Shown piece after piece: positions 36,079-45,002 of a DNA stretch of 64,000 nt; the stretch's first letter is position 1, and every line of letters begins with the position of its first letter. A program made the position numbers and the translations under genes. The stretch comes from an uncultured Nitrospina sp. (GTDB taxonomy: Bacteria; Nitrospinota; Nitrospinia; Nitrospinales; VA-1), in NCBI GenBank assembly GCA_937891765.1, contig CALAGQ010000048.1, positions 24,677 through 88,676 of the forward strand. Reading direction: 5' to 3'. The notes under the pieces were generated by a model that was not told where the DNA came from, did not search any database, and saw nothing but the letters and a program-made list of their open reading frames with translations.

Positions 36079-36253
36079 ATCAGTTTTCCTCCCAAATGAC
36101 TTGTTTTTTTTTGACGTCTGACAAAAAAAAGAGATAAATCGATGCTTGCAAGGATACCTTATTTTGTGGGGAAAACCAAAAATTGTATTCAAACTATTGA
36201 AAATATATGAGCTTATAAAAACCATGCGGGCGCAGGAAATGACGCGCTGATAA

Positions 36254-36279
36254 GGGGCTTTTCCTCTATGAAAAGCCTC
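36254..36279. terminator. Hairpin, possible weak terminator
   Basis: GGGGCTTTTC and GAAAAGCCTC form a ten-pair stem with a six-base loop. There is no long T-run. It sits about 30 bases after the stop of the 36-codon minus-strand frame at 36310-36420. Confidence 0.35.
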
Positions 36280-36309
36280 GGAAGGGGTTGATCAATGAAT
36301 CTGGTTTGG

Positions 36310-36420
36310 TTACTTTGTTTCGGCTGGCTTTTTCTTGCGCATGGCTCCAAAAACCACCTTCACCACAGTACCGAGCATCAATAGCAATAAAATGATTAAA
36401 AATGTTTCGTTCATATTCAT
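36310..36420 (-). CDS. Possible 36-residue single-helix membrane peptide
   Basis: The minus strand encodes MNMNETFLIILLLLMLG then TVVKVVFGAMRKKKPAETK: one strong membrane helix and a positively charged end, the look of a real micro-protein. No clear ribosome site. The rest of 36079-36620 holds no other supported gene. Confidence 0.4.
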   Translation of the reverse strand: MNMNETFLIILLLLMLGTVVKVVFGAMRKKKPAETK

Positions 36421-36620
36421 AAGGGTACTTTGAGTAATATAATCACTGAGATTTTGAAATTTTCATATCGGAAGCAACCCCGAAATAATTAGCTTCCAAA
36501 AATTTAAACGTGGTTCATTATACCAATAAAAATAAATGATTAATGTTACATTTATGTCATAAACGCGTTAATAGTTAGCTTTTAGGATATCCTTATTCCT
36601 ATTTTATAGGGAAAAAATTC

Positions 36621-36908
36621 ATGAAATCATGGAAAAAGTCGCAAATAAGAAAATATCTTGGGCCTCTATTAGTAGTCGTGGGGCTGGCCTATACTTATCA
36701 TTCCCATATTACCGGTTGCCCACGTTATGTCATTTTCGCGGGCTGGGCACTGGGACCCCCTGTTTGGTTTCTTTTGGAATATGGCCAGCTGTTTGACAAA
36801 GAAAATGAAGATTTGACGACCTTTAAACATTATCAAAGCCTCTGCAGAAACCTTTGGTTGGGGTTCCTGGCCTATTTGGCGGCGTTTTATCTTGGCCCGT
36901 GGAATTGA
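36621..36908 (+). CDS. Small membrane protein, unrecognised
   Basis: 95 residues with about three hydrophobic segments (YLGPLLVVVGLAYTY, VIFAGWALGPPVWFLLEYG, WLGFLAYLAAFYLG) and a short charged loop. A plain ribosome motif AGGG is near the ATG. No domain recognised and no informative neighbour. Confidence 0.65.
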   Translation: MKSWKKSQIRKYLGPLLVVVGLAYTYHSHITGCPRYVIFAGWALGPPVWFLLEYGQLFDKENEDLTTFKHYQSLCRNLWLGFLAYLAAFYLGPWN

Positions 36909-37025
36909 TTTATATTTTTCGAGCTCATACTTCCGTTTATACTAGCCCGCTTCATGAGGCCGGAAAGTGAATACGAAAGATCTGAGATAAGCGCCCGGCG
37001 CAAACCCTGAAGTTTTTAAAGTCAT

Positions 37026-37793
37026 ATGCGAATTTTAAGTTGGAATGTTAATGGCGTGCGGGCTGCAGTCAAAAAAGGATTTTTTGACTGGCTGGAGTCT
37101 GAATCACCGGATGTGGTGTGCCTGCAGGAAATCAAAGCTCGAACCGAAGACCTTGATGAATCCATACTAAATCCTGCCGGTTACCATGCGGCTTGGAACC
37201 CGGCCGAGCGCAAGGGATACAGTGGCGTCGCCATTTTCACCAAAAAGAAACCGCAAGCGGTTCATAGAGGGATAGGCATCGAGCGGTTTGATGTGGAAGG
37301 ACGCGTCGTTAGAATCGAGTTCAAAGATTTTGATCTGTTCAATGTCTATTTCCCTAACGGTACCAGCGGTGAGGAACGACTGGAATATAAAATGGATTTT
37401 TATGACGCCTTTCTCGATCATTGCGAGCAACTGCGGGCCGAGGGCAGGGAGTTGGTGATTACTGGAGATGTGAACACCGCCCACAAGGCGATTGATTTGA
37501 GAAACCCCAAAGCCAATGAAAAAAACTCGGGCTTTTTGCCGGAAGAGAGAGCCTGGGTCGATAAATTCGTTTCGCATGGATATGTGGACAGCTTCAGGGA
37601 ATTTCACCCGGAACCAGATCAATACACCTGGTGGAGCTACCGGTTTAATGTGCGGGCCAAAAATGTTGGTTGGCGCATTGATTATTTTTTCGTCACAGAA
37701 AAACTCATGGCAAAGGTTAAAGACTCTTTCATCCAGCCTGATATCATGGGCTCGGATCATTGCCCTATAGGTCTGGATATCAAGGCCAAATAA
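37026..37793 (+). CDS. xthA: Exodeoxyribonuclease III
   Basis: AP endonuclease and 3' exonuclease of base excision repair. 255 residues with MRILSWNVNGVRAA, CLQEIKA (metal Glu), the segment YFPNG, ITGDVNTAHKAIDL (catalytic Asp/Asn) and the terminal GSDHCPIGLDI with the catalytic His. Single gene, no operon partner. Confidence 0.95.
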   Translation: MRILSWNVNGVRAAVKKGFFDWLESESPDVVCLQEIKARTEDLDESILNPAGYHAAWNPAERKGYSGVAIFTKKKPQAVHRGIGIERFDVEGRVVRIEFKDFDLFNVYFPNGTSGEERLEYKMDFYDAFLDHCEQLRAEGRELVITGDVNTAHKAIDLRNPKANEKNSGFLPEERAWVDKFVSHGYVDSFREFHPEPDQYTWWSYRFNVRAKNVGWRIDYFFVTEKLMAKVKDSFIQPDIMGSDHCPIGLDIKAK

Positions 37794-37909
37794 TCGACAT
37801 ATGCAACGTTTGCGGATCGCCCGCATCTAATGATTTGCCATCCTGATAAACGGGGTTCGTCATTCAAGCGTAATAAAAATGAAGTATTTTGAACTGAAGT
37901 GGGGATTTT

Positions 37910-40837
37910 ATGGGATTTGAGCTCAACAAAAGCTATAGCGGATTCAAACTGACTCAGAAGAAGGAAATTGACGAACTGAAATCTCTAGGTCTTCTTTTTG
38001 AACACGAGGTCACCAAGGCTGAAGTGATGGTTCTGGAAAACGATGATGATAACAAGGTGTTCAGCGCGACGTTCCGGACGCCGCCGGAAAATGATACCGG
38101 CATCGCCCATATCCTCGAACACAGCGTTTTATGCGGCTCTAAAAATTTCCCGGTCAAGGAACCCTTTGTCGAACTCATGAAAGGTAGTTTGCAAACCTTT
38201 CTCAACGCCATGACATTCCCTGACAAAACGATGTACCCCGTTGCGAGCAGAAACCGAAAAGATTTTTTCAACCTGATGAATGTTTATCTGGATGCGGTTT
38301 TTTATCCTAATATTTCCGAGGAAACTTTCAAACAGGAAGGCTGGCATTATGAGCTGAACAGCCCGGAAGATAAAATTGTTTATAAAGGCGTGGTGTTCAA
38401 TGAGATGAAAGGCGAGTTTTCCAATCCGGAAAGTTGTATTGACCGTCAGTTGGCCCATTCCCTGTTCCCCTCTACCGCATACGGGTTTGAGTCGGGGGGC
38501 GACCCTAAAAATATTCCCGAGCTGACGTATCAGGAGTTCACGGAGTTTCACCGAAAGCATTATCATCCCTCCAACAGTAGATTGTTTTTATACGGAGATG
38601 GAGACACCCAAAGCTATCTTGATTTTTTGCAGGAAAAATATTTGCAGGACTTTGAGCGTATGGAGGTCAATACTTCCATTGCTCACCAGAGGTCTTTCAG
38701 AAAGCCGAAAAGAAAACCCATGGCCTACCCGGTTTCCAGCGATGAATCGTTGGAGAAAAAGACCTATGTTCTATTGGGCTACAAACTGGATAAGGCCATC
38801 AATCATGAGCATTGCCTTGGATTCAGCATACTGAGCCACCTTCTGCTGGGGTCTTCCGCGTCGCCTTTAAGAAAAGCCCTCATCACTTCCGAGTTAGGCA
38901 GCGAAGTCATTGGCGGAGGGTTCGACGACAACCGCGCCGACACTATGTTTGCCGTGGGCTTAAAGGGAACAGAGCTCGAGAACGAAAACAAAATTCTTGC
39001 GCTTATAGATTCGACCCTGAGGGAATTGGCCGAAAATGGAATAGAAGAAGATATGATCCTCTCGGCGGTCAATTCCATAGACTTCAGGCTTCGGGAGGCC
39101 AATTTTGGCGGGTTTCCCAAAGGCATTGTTTATAACATTCAAGCGTTGGGCTCATGGCTTTATGATAAAGATCCTTTCACCCATCTCAGCTTTGAGAAGG
39201 TCATGCGCAAAATCAAAAAACAGATGCACGAAGGATATTTTGAGGATTTGATTCGCCGTTATCTGATTGAAAATAACCATCGCAGTATTCTGGTGGCCAC
39301 ACCCAAACAGGGTCTGGGTAAGAAATGGGAGGCCAAGGAAAGAAAGATTTTAAAAACGATTAAAGAGGAACTTTCCTCTGATCAGATTGACAGCATGATC
39401 GCGGAGACGAAAAAACTGCAGGAACTGCAACTGGCACCGGACTCGCCAGAGGCGCTTGCCACGCTGCCTTCGCTGGGGATTGAGGATGTTCCCAAAGAAA
39501 TTGAAAAATATCCTTTGGAAATAAAAAATCAGGGCGACTCAAAGATACTGTTCCATGATTTGTTCACCAATGATATCGCTTACACCCAAATAGGATTCAA
39601 CACGCACTCGGTACCGACCGAAATGATTCCTTACATCCCGTTACTGGGAACTCTGATGCTGGGGATGGGAACTCGCAAACATAGCTACACAGAAATATCC
39701 AAGTTGATCGGCATGCATACCGGTGGAATCCGCACTTCCCATTTTTCTTCGGCAACGGTTCAAGACCGTCAGCAGGTTCTCTCCTATGTTTTTTTCAACG
39801 GCAAAGCGTTGATGGAAAAAGTCGATAACTTGTTCGATCTTTTTGATGAGTTGTTGGGTGACTATAGTTTTGATGACACTAAACGGCTGGTTGAAATCAT
39901 CCGCAGTGCCAAGTCCGATATGGAAGATTCGATTGTCCCGCATGGCAATCATTATGTGTCGGCTCGGCTGCAGTCCTACCAGTCCCGACTCGGGAAGTTT
40001 GATGAACTTACGGATGGGATTACCTATTACCGGTTTTTAGAGCAATTGCTGGAGCGTGTGGAGAAAAATCCGGCGGAGGTTGCGGATCAGTTCCGACAGG
40101 TCGCGGAACGGGTCTTTACCCGCAAGAACGCCCTGTTTAATATCACTTCGGGGAAAAAGGATTACCATGTTATAGAAAAAAGAATCGCTGGAACGGTCGG
40201 CATCCTCTCCGATAAGCAATGGGGTGAGGAGAAGTGGGACCTGAAAGCAGTGCCTCTGAACGAGGGATTTTTGACGGCCAGCACCGTTCAACATGTCGGT
40301 AAAGGGGCCAACCTGTATGATTTGGGATTCAAATATTCCGGCCAGTTTGAGATTCTTAAAGCTCTTCTTAGGACCGGGTTCTTGTGGGACAAGGTTCGCG
40401 TGCATGGCGGCGCCTATGGCAGTGGCAACTCATTCAATCTCTTCACCGGCGATTATAGCCTGGTCTCTTACCGCGATCCCAACCTCGCTGAAACTCTGGG
40501 AGTCTATGATGAGATTGCCGACTTCCTCACTAACCTGGATATGTCATCGGAAGAGTTGACCAAAATCATCATCGGCTGTGTTGGTAAAATGGACCCGCCA
40601 TTAACCTCCGACCGCAAAGGTTCGGCTTCCATGATCGATCATCTCACCGGACGCACCCACGAATTAAAACAGCAATACCGTGAGGAGTTGTTGTCCACCC
40701 GGTTGGAAGATTTAAAGGGTTATGCCCCGCTGTTTGAAAAAATCCGCGACGGCGGCAATGTCTGCGCCTTGGGTAATGAGGATAAACTTAAAAAATCCAA
40801 ATCAGTCTTCGGCCAACTAGTCAAAGTCTTCAATTAA
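37910..40837 (+). CDS. M16C metallopeptidase, presequence protease (PreP) type
   Basis: 975 residues, the two-halved clamshell of PreP/Cym1. The inverted zinc motif is H67-I-L-E70-H71, followed by the distal Glu region VFNEMKGEFSNPE. PreP proteases digest free peptides up to about 65 residues; bacterial forms are mostly cytoplasmic or periplasmic peptide scavengers. No signal peptide is seen. A TGGGG motif precedes the ATG. Confidence 0.92.
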   Translation: MGFELNKSYSGFKLTQKKEIDELKSLGLLFEHEVTKAEVMVLENDDDNKVFSATFRTPPENDTGIAHILEHSVLCGSKNFPVKEPFVELMKGSLQTFLNAMTFPDKTMYPVASRNRKDFFNLMNVYLDAVFYPNISEETFKQEGWHYELNSPEDKIVYKGVVFNEMKGEFSNPESCIDRQLAHSLFPSTAYGFESGGDPKNIPELTYQEFTEFHRKHYHPSNSRLFLYGDGDTQSYLDFLQEKYLQDFERMEVNTSIAHQRSFRKPKRKPMAYPVSSDESLEKKTYVLLGYKLDKAINHEHCLGFSILSHLLLGSSASPLRKALITSELGSEVIGGGFDDNRADTMFAVGLKGTELENENKILALIDSTLRELAENGIEEDMILSAVNSIDFRLREANFGGFPKGIVYNIQALGSWLYDKDPFTHLSFEKVMRKIKKQMHEGYFEDLIRRYLIENNHRSILVATPKQGLGKKWEAKERKILKTIKEELSSDQIDSMIAETKKLQELQLAPDSPEALATLPSLGIEDVPKEIEKYPLEIKNQGDSKILFHDLFTNDIAYTQIGFNTHSVPTEMIPYIPLLGTLMLGMGTRKHSYTEISKLIGMHTGGIRTSHFSSATVQDRQQVLSYVFFNGKALMEKVDNLFDLFDELLGDYSFDDTKRLVEIIRSAKSDMEDSIVPHGNHYVSARLQSYQSRLGKFDELTDGITYYRFLEQLLERVEKNPAEVADQFRQVAERVFTRKNALFNITSGKKDYHVIEKRIAGTVGILSDKQWGEEKWDLKAVPLNEGFLTASTVQHVGKGANLYDLGFKYSGQFEILKALLRTGFLWDKVRVHGGAYGSGNSFNLFTGDYSLVSYRDPNLAETLGVYDEIADFLTNLDMSSEELTKIIIGCVGKMDPPLTSDRKGSASMIDHLTGRTHELKQQYREELLSTRLEDLKGYAPLFEKIRDGGNVCALGNEDKLKKSKSVFGQLVKVFN

Positions 40838-40842
40838 CCTCT

Positions 40843-40910
40843 CGGCGTGGGGCCAGTGAGCAATGGCTTTATTTGGAAAGCGTAGGGTTGTCTCGGTTTA
40901 ACTGGTGAGT
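40843..40910. repeat. Mosaic palindromic repeat, copy R3
   Basis: GGCGTGGGGCCAGTGAGCAATGGC then TTTATT and GTTGTCTCGGTTTAACTGG, the same order as R2. It begins six bases after the M16 stop codon. Confidence 0.7.
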
Positions 40911-40927
40911 GTAGCCGGAGTCAAAAA

Positions 40928-41038
40928 TTCCCTCCCTTCATAGGGAGGGATTGAGGGAGGGTTGGTTTGATGGGTTTGGGGTGTGTCTGCTGAGCCTGTC
41001 GAAACATCTCGTCCTTGGCGGTCGCATCTGCGTCACCG
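40928..41038. repeat. Hairpins and a GGCGGTCGC/GCGTCACCG repeat block
   Basis: In the gene-free stretch 40838-41130, CCCTCCC-TTCATA-GGGAGGG forms a hairpin, CTGAGCCTGTCGAA follows, and GGCGGTCGC-N4-GCGTCACCG lies at 41017-41038. The last block recurs with the same spacing at 49630-49651 in copy R8. No gene is supported here. Confidence 0.55.
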
Positions 41039-41130
41039 TCATTCTGCCCTCGACCGCTGGCCGAGGTTAAGTTTTGAGTGTTTCCTGTCGATAAATAGTG
41101 GAGAAGAGTCCCCTGTTGACAGGTGAGATT

Positions 41131-41283
41131 ATGAAGCTCAAACGCAAAGAAATTCTGGACCTTTTAAGGTCATTTGGGGTGAGTCAGGTTTCCGAGCTGA
41201 AGGACGGTTGTCGCGATTACGAGACGTATTTCAAAAAGCGTCAAAGGTGGGAAAACCCGCGGCGACAATCATTCCGCTCATAA
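41131..41283 (+). CDS. 50-residue hypothetical protein between repeats
   Basis: Encodes MKLKRKEILDLLRSFG, then VSQVSELKDGCRDYETYFKK and a basic end. AGGTGAG stands three to four bases before the ATG. It lies between repeat copies R3 and R4, and its stop is eight bases before a CCAGCGTGACGCTGG palindrome. It could be a small gene or a remnant; no family recognised. Confidence 0.4.
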   Translation: MKLKRKEILDLLRSFGVSQVSELKDGCRDYETYFKKRQRWENPRRQSFRS

Positions 41284-41289
41284 AGACCG

Positions 41290-41403
41290 GCCAGCGTGAC
41301 GCTGGACTCAAAATGTAATGACTTGGGTTTGTTTGAGCATTTAGCTATTGCTCATTGCCCCCAGCCGTTGGCTGGTTGTTTATTAGGCCCCACGCCGAGT
41401 GGA
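41290..41403. repeat. Mosaic palindromic repeat, copy R4
   Basis: CCAGCGTGACGCTGGACTC (41291-41309), TTTAGCTATTGCTCATTGCC and GGCCCCACGCCGAGTGG (41387-41403). It overlaps the 3' end of the minus-strand tpx gene and encodes its last residues. Confidence 0.75.
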
Positions 41404-41935
41404 AAGCTTTCTCCATTTCAGGCAGTCGGGCCAGATCTGGAACCACTTCCAGATAGCGGATGACACCGTCACGGTCGAGCACTATGATGGCTCGTGCCAG
41501 CAGGCGGCTTTCCTCAATCAAAAGTCCGGTCGATCGACCAAACTCAGCATCCCGATAATCCGATAAGAATAGAATGTTGTGAATATTGGCTTCTTTCGCG
41601 AAACGTTTTTGCGCGAAAGGCAGGTCCCGGCTGATTGTTATCAGATTGGCGGTTTGTTCCAGTCCCTTATTTTCCTCACTGAGTATATGTGTTTGTTTGT
41701 CGCAGGTAGGAGTATCCAGAGAGGGAACGACACTTAGGATTGTCACCTTGCCCTTGAACGACTGCAGGTCAACCATATTCAAACCCAGGTCAGGAAGGCG
41801 GACGGTCGGGAGTGTTTGTCCCAATTGTACGCGTTCTCCCATCAGCGTCAGCGGTTTTCCCCGCAAAGTGACTGCCCCACTCGTTCCCGTAAAAATCAGA
41901 ACTAGAATTAAACTTCCATATATTTTATGAAACAT
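41345..41935 (-). CDS. Exported thiol peroxidase (Tpx family) without resolving cysteine
   Basis: 196 residues. Signal peptide (LILVLIFTGTSGA) and a Tpx peroxiredoxin body: LTLMGERVQLGQTLP, peroxidatic C78 in PSLDTPTCDKQT and DLPFAQKRFA. E. coli Tpx has its resolving Cys in the last segment (RFC); here it is Ala113, so the enzyme would need another thiol partner. The ATG at 41935 has GGAGAG eight bases upstream. The C-terminal residues after LINN come from repeat R4. Confidence 0.82.
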   Translation of the reverse strand: MFHKIYGSLILVLIFTGTSGAVTLRGKPLTLMGERVQLGQTLPTVRLPDLGLNMVDLQSFKGKVTILSVVPSLDTPTCDKQTHILSEENKGLEQTANLITISRDLPFAQKRFAKEANIHNILFLSDYRDAEFGRSTGLLIEESRLLARAIIVLDRDGVIRYLEVVPDLARLPEMEKAFHSAWGLINNQPTAGGNEQ

Positions 41936-42037
41936 GAGCCGACTCTCCATTATTAAGTTTTTAGTTTTTTTATATGCTAGCATTTTTAATGACCGGCCCT
42001 GCTAAAATAGAAAAGGCTATTTTTTATAAAAGAAATC

Positions 42038-42619
42038 ATGGATACCATTACAGAATTGAAAAGAAGCATCAAAGCCTGCACTCTATGTGAGGCGGAGCTT
42101 CCTTTTCCTCCGAAACCTGTGTTTTCATTTTCTGCGACATCAAAAATACTCATTGTGGGTTAGGCGCCAGGAATCAAAGTGCATGAGTCTGGGATTCCCT
42201 GGAACGATGCCAGTGGTGACAGGTTACGTGAGTGGATGCAGGTGTCTAAGGAACAATTTTATAATACAAAATATTTTTCAATCGTGCCGATGGGGTTCTG
42301 CTACCCCGGAAAAGGTAAATCCGGTGATTTACCTCCTCGTCCTGAATGCGCGGAGAAATGGATGTCACCCATTCTTGATGAACTGCCCAAACGGCAGCTC
42401 ATTCTTCTGATCGGACAATATGCACAAGCCTGGTTTTTAAAATCGAATAAGCAGGCAACCTTGACCGATACGGTGAAAAACTGGCAAGCTTATCTGCCCG
42501 AATACTTTGTTTTGCCACACCCCTCACCGCGCAATAATATCTGGCTTAAGAAGAATTTATGGTTCGAGAAAAAACTGGTGCCAAAACTGGAAAAGAGAAT
42601 TGCCGAACTTTTGCGCTGA
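42038..42619 (+). pseudogene. Uracil-DNA glycosylase-family protein interrupted by an amber codon
   Basis: One frame of 194 codons with a TAG at codon 42 (42161-42163). Upstream: MDTITELKRSIKACTLCEAE, then KILIVG. Downstream: APGIKVHESGIPWNDASGDR, SIVPMGFCYPGK and VLPHPSPRNNIW. Together these are the UDG-like pattern, in which VGxAPG normally carries Gln, so CAG to TAG is the simplest change. A downstream start could give a truncated product lacking the Cys pair and part of the active site. Confidence 0.78.
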
Positions 42620-42621
42620 AA

Positions 42622-44994
42622 TCAAAACTCCACAACAGTGACGCCATCGCCACCTTCGTGGCGTGAGCCGGGGGTGAACTGTTTGCAGAGTCCGGCCTTT
42701 TCCAGATAATTGCGCACCAGAGCCTTGATCGTTCCCATGCCGTGACCATGAATGATGAGCACCCTCTGTGCTTTTCGCACAATGGCCTGACTGAGGAAAG
42801 CCTCCATAACCGCTTCAGCTTCTTCTGAGTTCATGCCCCTCAAATCACAGGACGATGCCGAACCGCCCTCCGACTCGGTTTGAACGTCCATGGAAAATTT
42901 CTTTTCGGGTTTTTTGTCTCTTTGCTTTGGGTTGCCGCGAAGGGCGCTAGCCTCGACAATGGTTGTGATATTGCCCATTTGCACCCGCAACTTTTTTTTT
43001 CCTTCAGGTGACTCCAATAGAGTGCCGAGGGCTCCCAGGTTTAAAATTAAAACCGGGTCGCCGGTTTTCAAGTTTCCGGCCGGCAGGGACCATTCGTCGA
43101 TATCTTCTACTTTCGGGGACAAGGGAACCCGGCCCATGGACTGCATTTGTTTTTCTACCTTGCGGATTTTAGGAAGGTCTTTTTCACCTTTGATCTCATC
43201 AATCATTTTCTGAATTTCAGCTTTTCCGGCACGCACATGCGCTTGCAGTTTTTTGGTTTTATCTTTCTGGAAATCTTTTTCTTCTTCCCGCAGTCTCTGG
43301 GTCAGGACTCTCTGTTCCCTCGCGAGGGATGCAGTATTTTCTTTCTCCTGCTTTATTTCTTCCCGGTCGCGACTAAGTTCCAGTTTCTGCCGGGTCAAAT
43401 CTTCCAGCAGGTCTTCGGCGCGGTTCTCCTTGGCCAAATACAAACTGCGGGCCTGATCGATGATGCTTTTTTTTAATCCAAGTCGTTCGGCAGTATCGAG
43501 GGCGGCGCTTTGCCCCGGCGCTCCAAAAATCAAGCGGTAGGTGGGGCTCAACGCATCAAGATCGAACTCGGTGCAGGCATTGAGGAACCCTTCGTGAGTC
43601 TGCGCCAAAATCTTCAAAGTGAAATAGTGGGTGGATACCAATGTCATCACATTTTTGTTTTTAAGATCAAACAGGATAGCTTCCGCCAGCGCCGCACCTT
43701 CTGCCGGGTCGGTGGCAATTCCCAACTCGTCCAGAAGTACTAATGAGCCTGCGTCAACATGATTCAGGATATGAACGATTTTTTTCAGATGTCCAGAAAA
43801 GGTCGACAACTTCAATTGAATATTTTGGTCATCGCCGATGTCGGAATAAACTTTCGGGAAAAATGGAATCTTCGAATTTTCTTTGACTGGAAGATACAGT
43901 CCGACTCGAGCCATCAGAGCCAGCAGACCCAGTGTTTTGAGCGTTACCGTTTTGCCGCCGGTATTGGGACCGGAAATGATCACCACGCGAACAGAGGCGT
44001 CCCACTCAATGGTGTTGGGAATCACTGTTTCACCGTCGAGAACCAGTTCCGGATTTCGCGCTTCTTTAAGCTCCATGATCGAGTCGCGGTTCATGGGGCA
44101 GTTTACCGCCGACATGGTTTTAGCCAACCGGGCTTTGGAGTGAATGAGATCCAGAAATACCAGTGTCTCAAGATTTGTTTCCAGTGGCCCTTGAAATTGC
44201 CGGGTTTGAAGGGCCAGAGCCTGCAGGATTTTTATTTTTTCATGGACCACTTGCAGTCGGGCTATTTTCAATTGATTGTTCAAGGGCACGATGGAAGCGG
44301 GTTCTATAAATAGAGTCTGCCCCGTTCCTGAACTGTCATGCACAATGCCGTCGACTCTGGACTTGAACTCTGCCCGCACCGGAACGACCATGCGTTCTTC
44401 ACGTTCGGTGATGTAGGAGTCCTGTAGCGCTTCGCGGATGCTATCGGAACTGAGGAGACGTTGCAGGCGTTCTTCCAGTTTGCTTTTTGCGGTGTCGGCA
44501 TTGCGTAGAGCCTGTTTAAGTTCCGGCGTGGCGTTTTCCCGGATGTTCCCTTCGTCGTCAATGCAACGGACCAGATCATCGAGAAACTCTTTGAGAGGAT
44601 CAAGCTTTTCCAGCCAGACCAGTAAGCGGGGGTAAACGGATTTTTTATCGCGACATAAATTTCGGCACAACCGCAAAAGTTTGATGAGCGACAGGCATTG
44701 CTCTGGCTCGATCATCTTTTGCTCTTCTACATCCTGAAAAACAGGGCGAAGGTCCTCAAACCGATCCATAGGAAAGGGGTCTACAGAATCCAGCAAGGCC
44801 ACCATCTCGGCGGTTTCTTCGAGCAGGGTTAGTGCGGAGTTAAAATCGTCTTCGGGTTTTAGCTGTCGGCAGTGATCCTGGGTGATGGGAGAGCAGGCAT
44901 GGTTCGCCAATGCCGAGACCACCCGGCCCCAGCCCAGAAGCTGCATGGATTTTTCAATCAGGTGAACCGAGTCGGATGAAGGCGTGCTGTTCAT
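42622..44994 (-). CDS. mutS2: MutS2 ATPase with Smr nuclease domain
   Basis: 790 residues: MutS-like core and lever, ATPase with Walker A ISGPNTGGKTVTLKTLGL and LVLLDELGIATDPAEG, a long coiled coil (about 520-620), a KOW-like segment, and a C-terminal Smr domain (LRGMNSEEAEAVMEAFL, VLIIHGHGMGTIKALVR). MutS2 suppresses recombination and in some bacteria splits collided ribosomes. Convergent with the UDG-like gene. Confidence 0.95.
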   Translation of the reverse strand: MNSTPSSDSVHLIEKSMQLLGWGRVVSALANHACSPITQDHCRQLKPEDDFNSALTLLEETAEMVALLDSVDPFPMDRFEDLRPVFQDVEEQKMIEPEQCLSLIKLLRLCRNLCRDKKSVYPRLLVWLEKLDPLKEFLDDLVRCIDDEGNIRENATPELKQALRNADTAKSKLEERLQRLLSSDSIREALQDSYITEREERMVVPVRAEFKSRVDGIVHDSSGTGQTLFIEPASIVPLNNQLKIARLQVVHEKIKILQALALQTRQFQGPLETNLETLVFLDLIHSKARLAKTMSAVNCPMNRDSIMELKEARNPELVLDGETVIPNTIEWDASVRVVIISGPNTGGKTVTLKTLGLLALMARVGLYLPVKENSKIPFFPKVYSDIGDDQNIQLKLSTFSGHLKKIVHILNHVDAGSLVLLDELGIATDPAEGAALAEAILFDLKNKNVMTLVSTHYFTLKILAQTHEGFLNACTEFDLDALSPTYRLIFGAPGQSAALDTAERLGLKKSIIDQARSLYLAKENRAEDLLEDLTRQKLELSRDREEIKQEKENTASLAREQRVLTQRLREEEKDFQKDKTKKLQAHVRAGKAEIQKMIDEIKGEKDLPKIRKVEKQMQSMGRVPLSPKVEDIDEWSLPAGNLKTGDPVLILNLGALGTLLESPEGKKKLRVQMGNITTIVEASALRGNPKQRDKKPEKKFSMDVQTESEGGSASSCDLRGMNSEEAEAVMEAFLSQAIVRKAQRVLIIHGHGMGTIKALVRNYLEKAGLCKQFTPGSRHEGGDGVTVVEF

Positions 44995-45002
44995 AACAGG
45001 GA

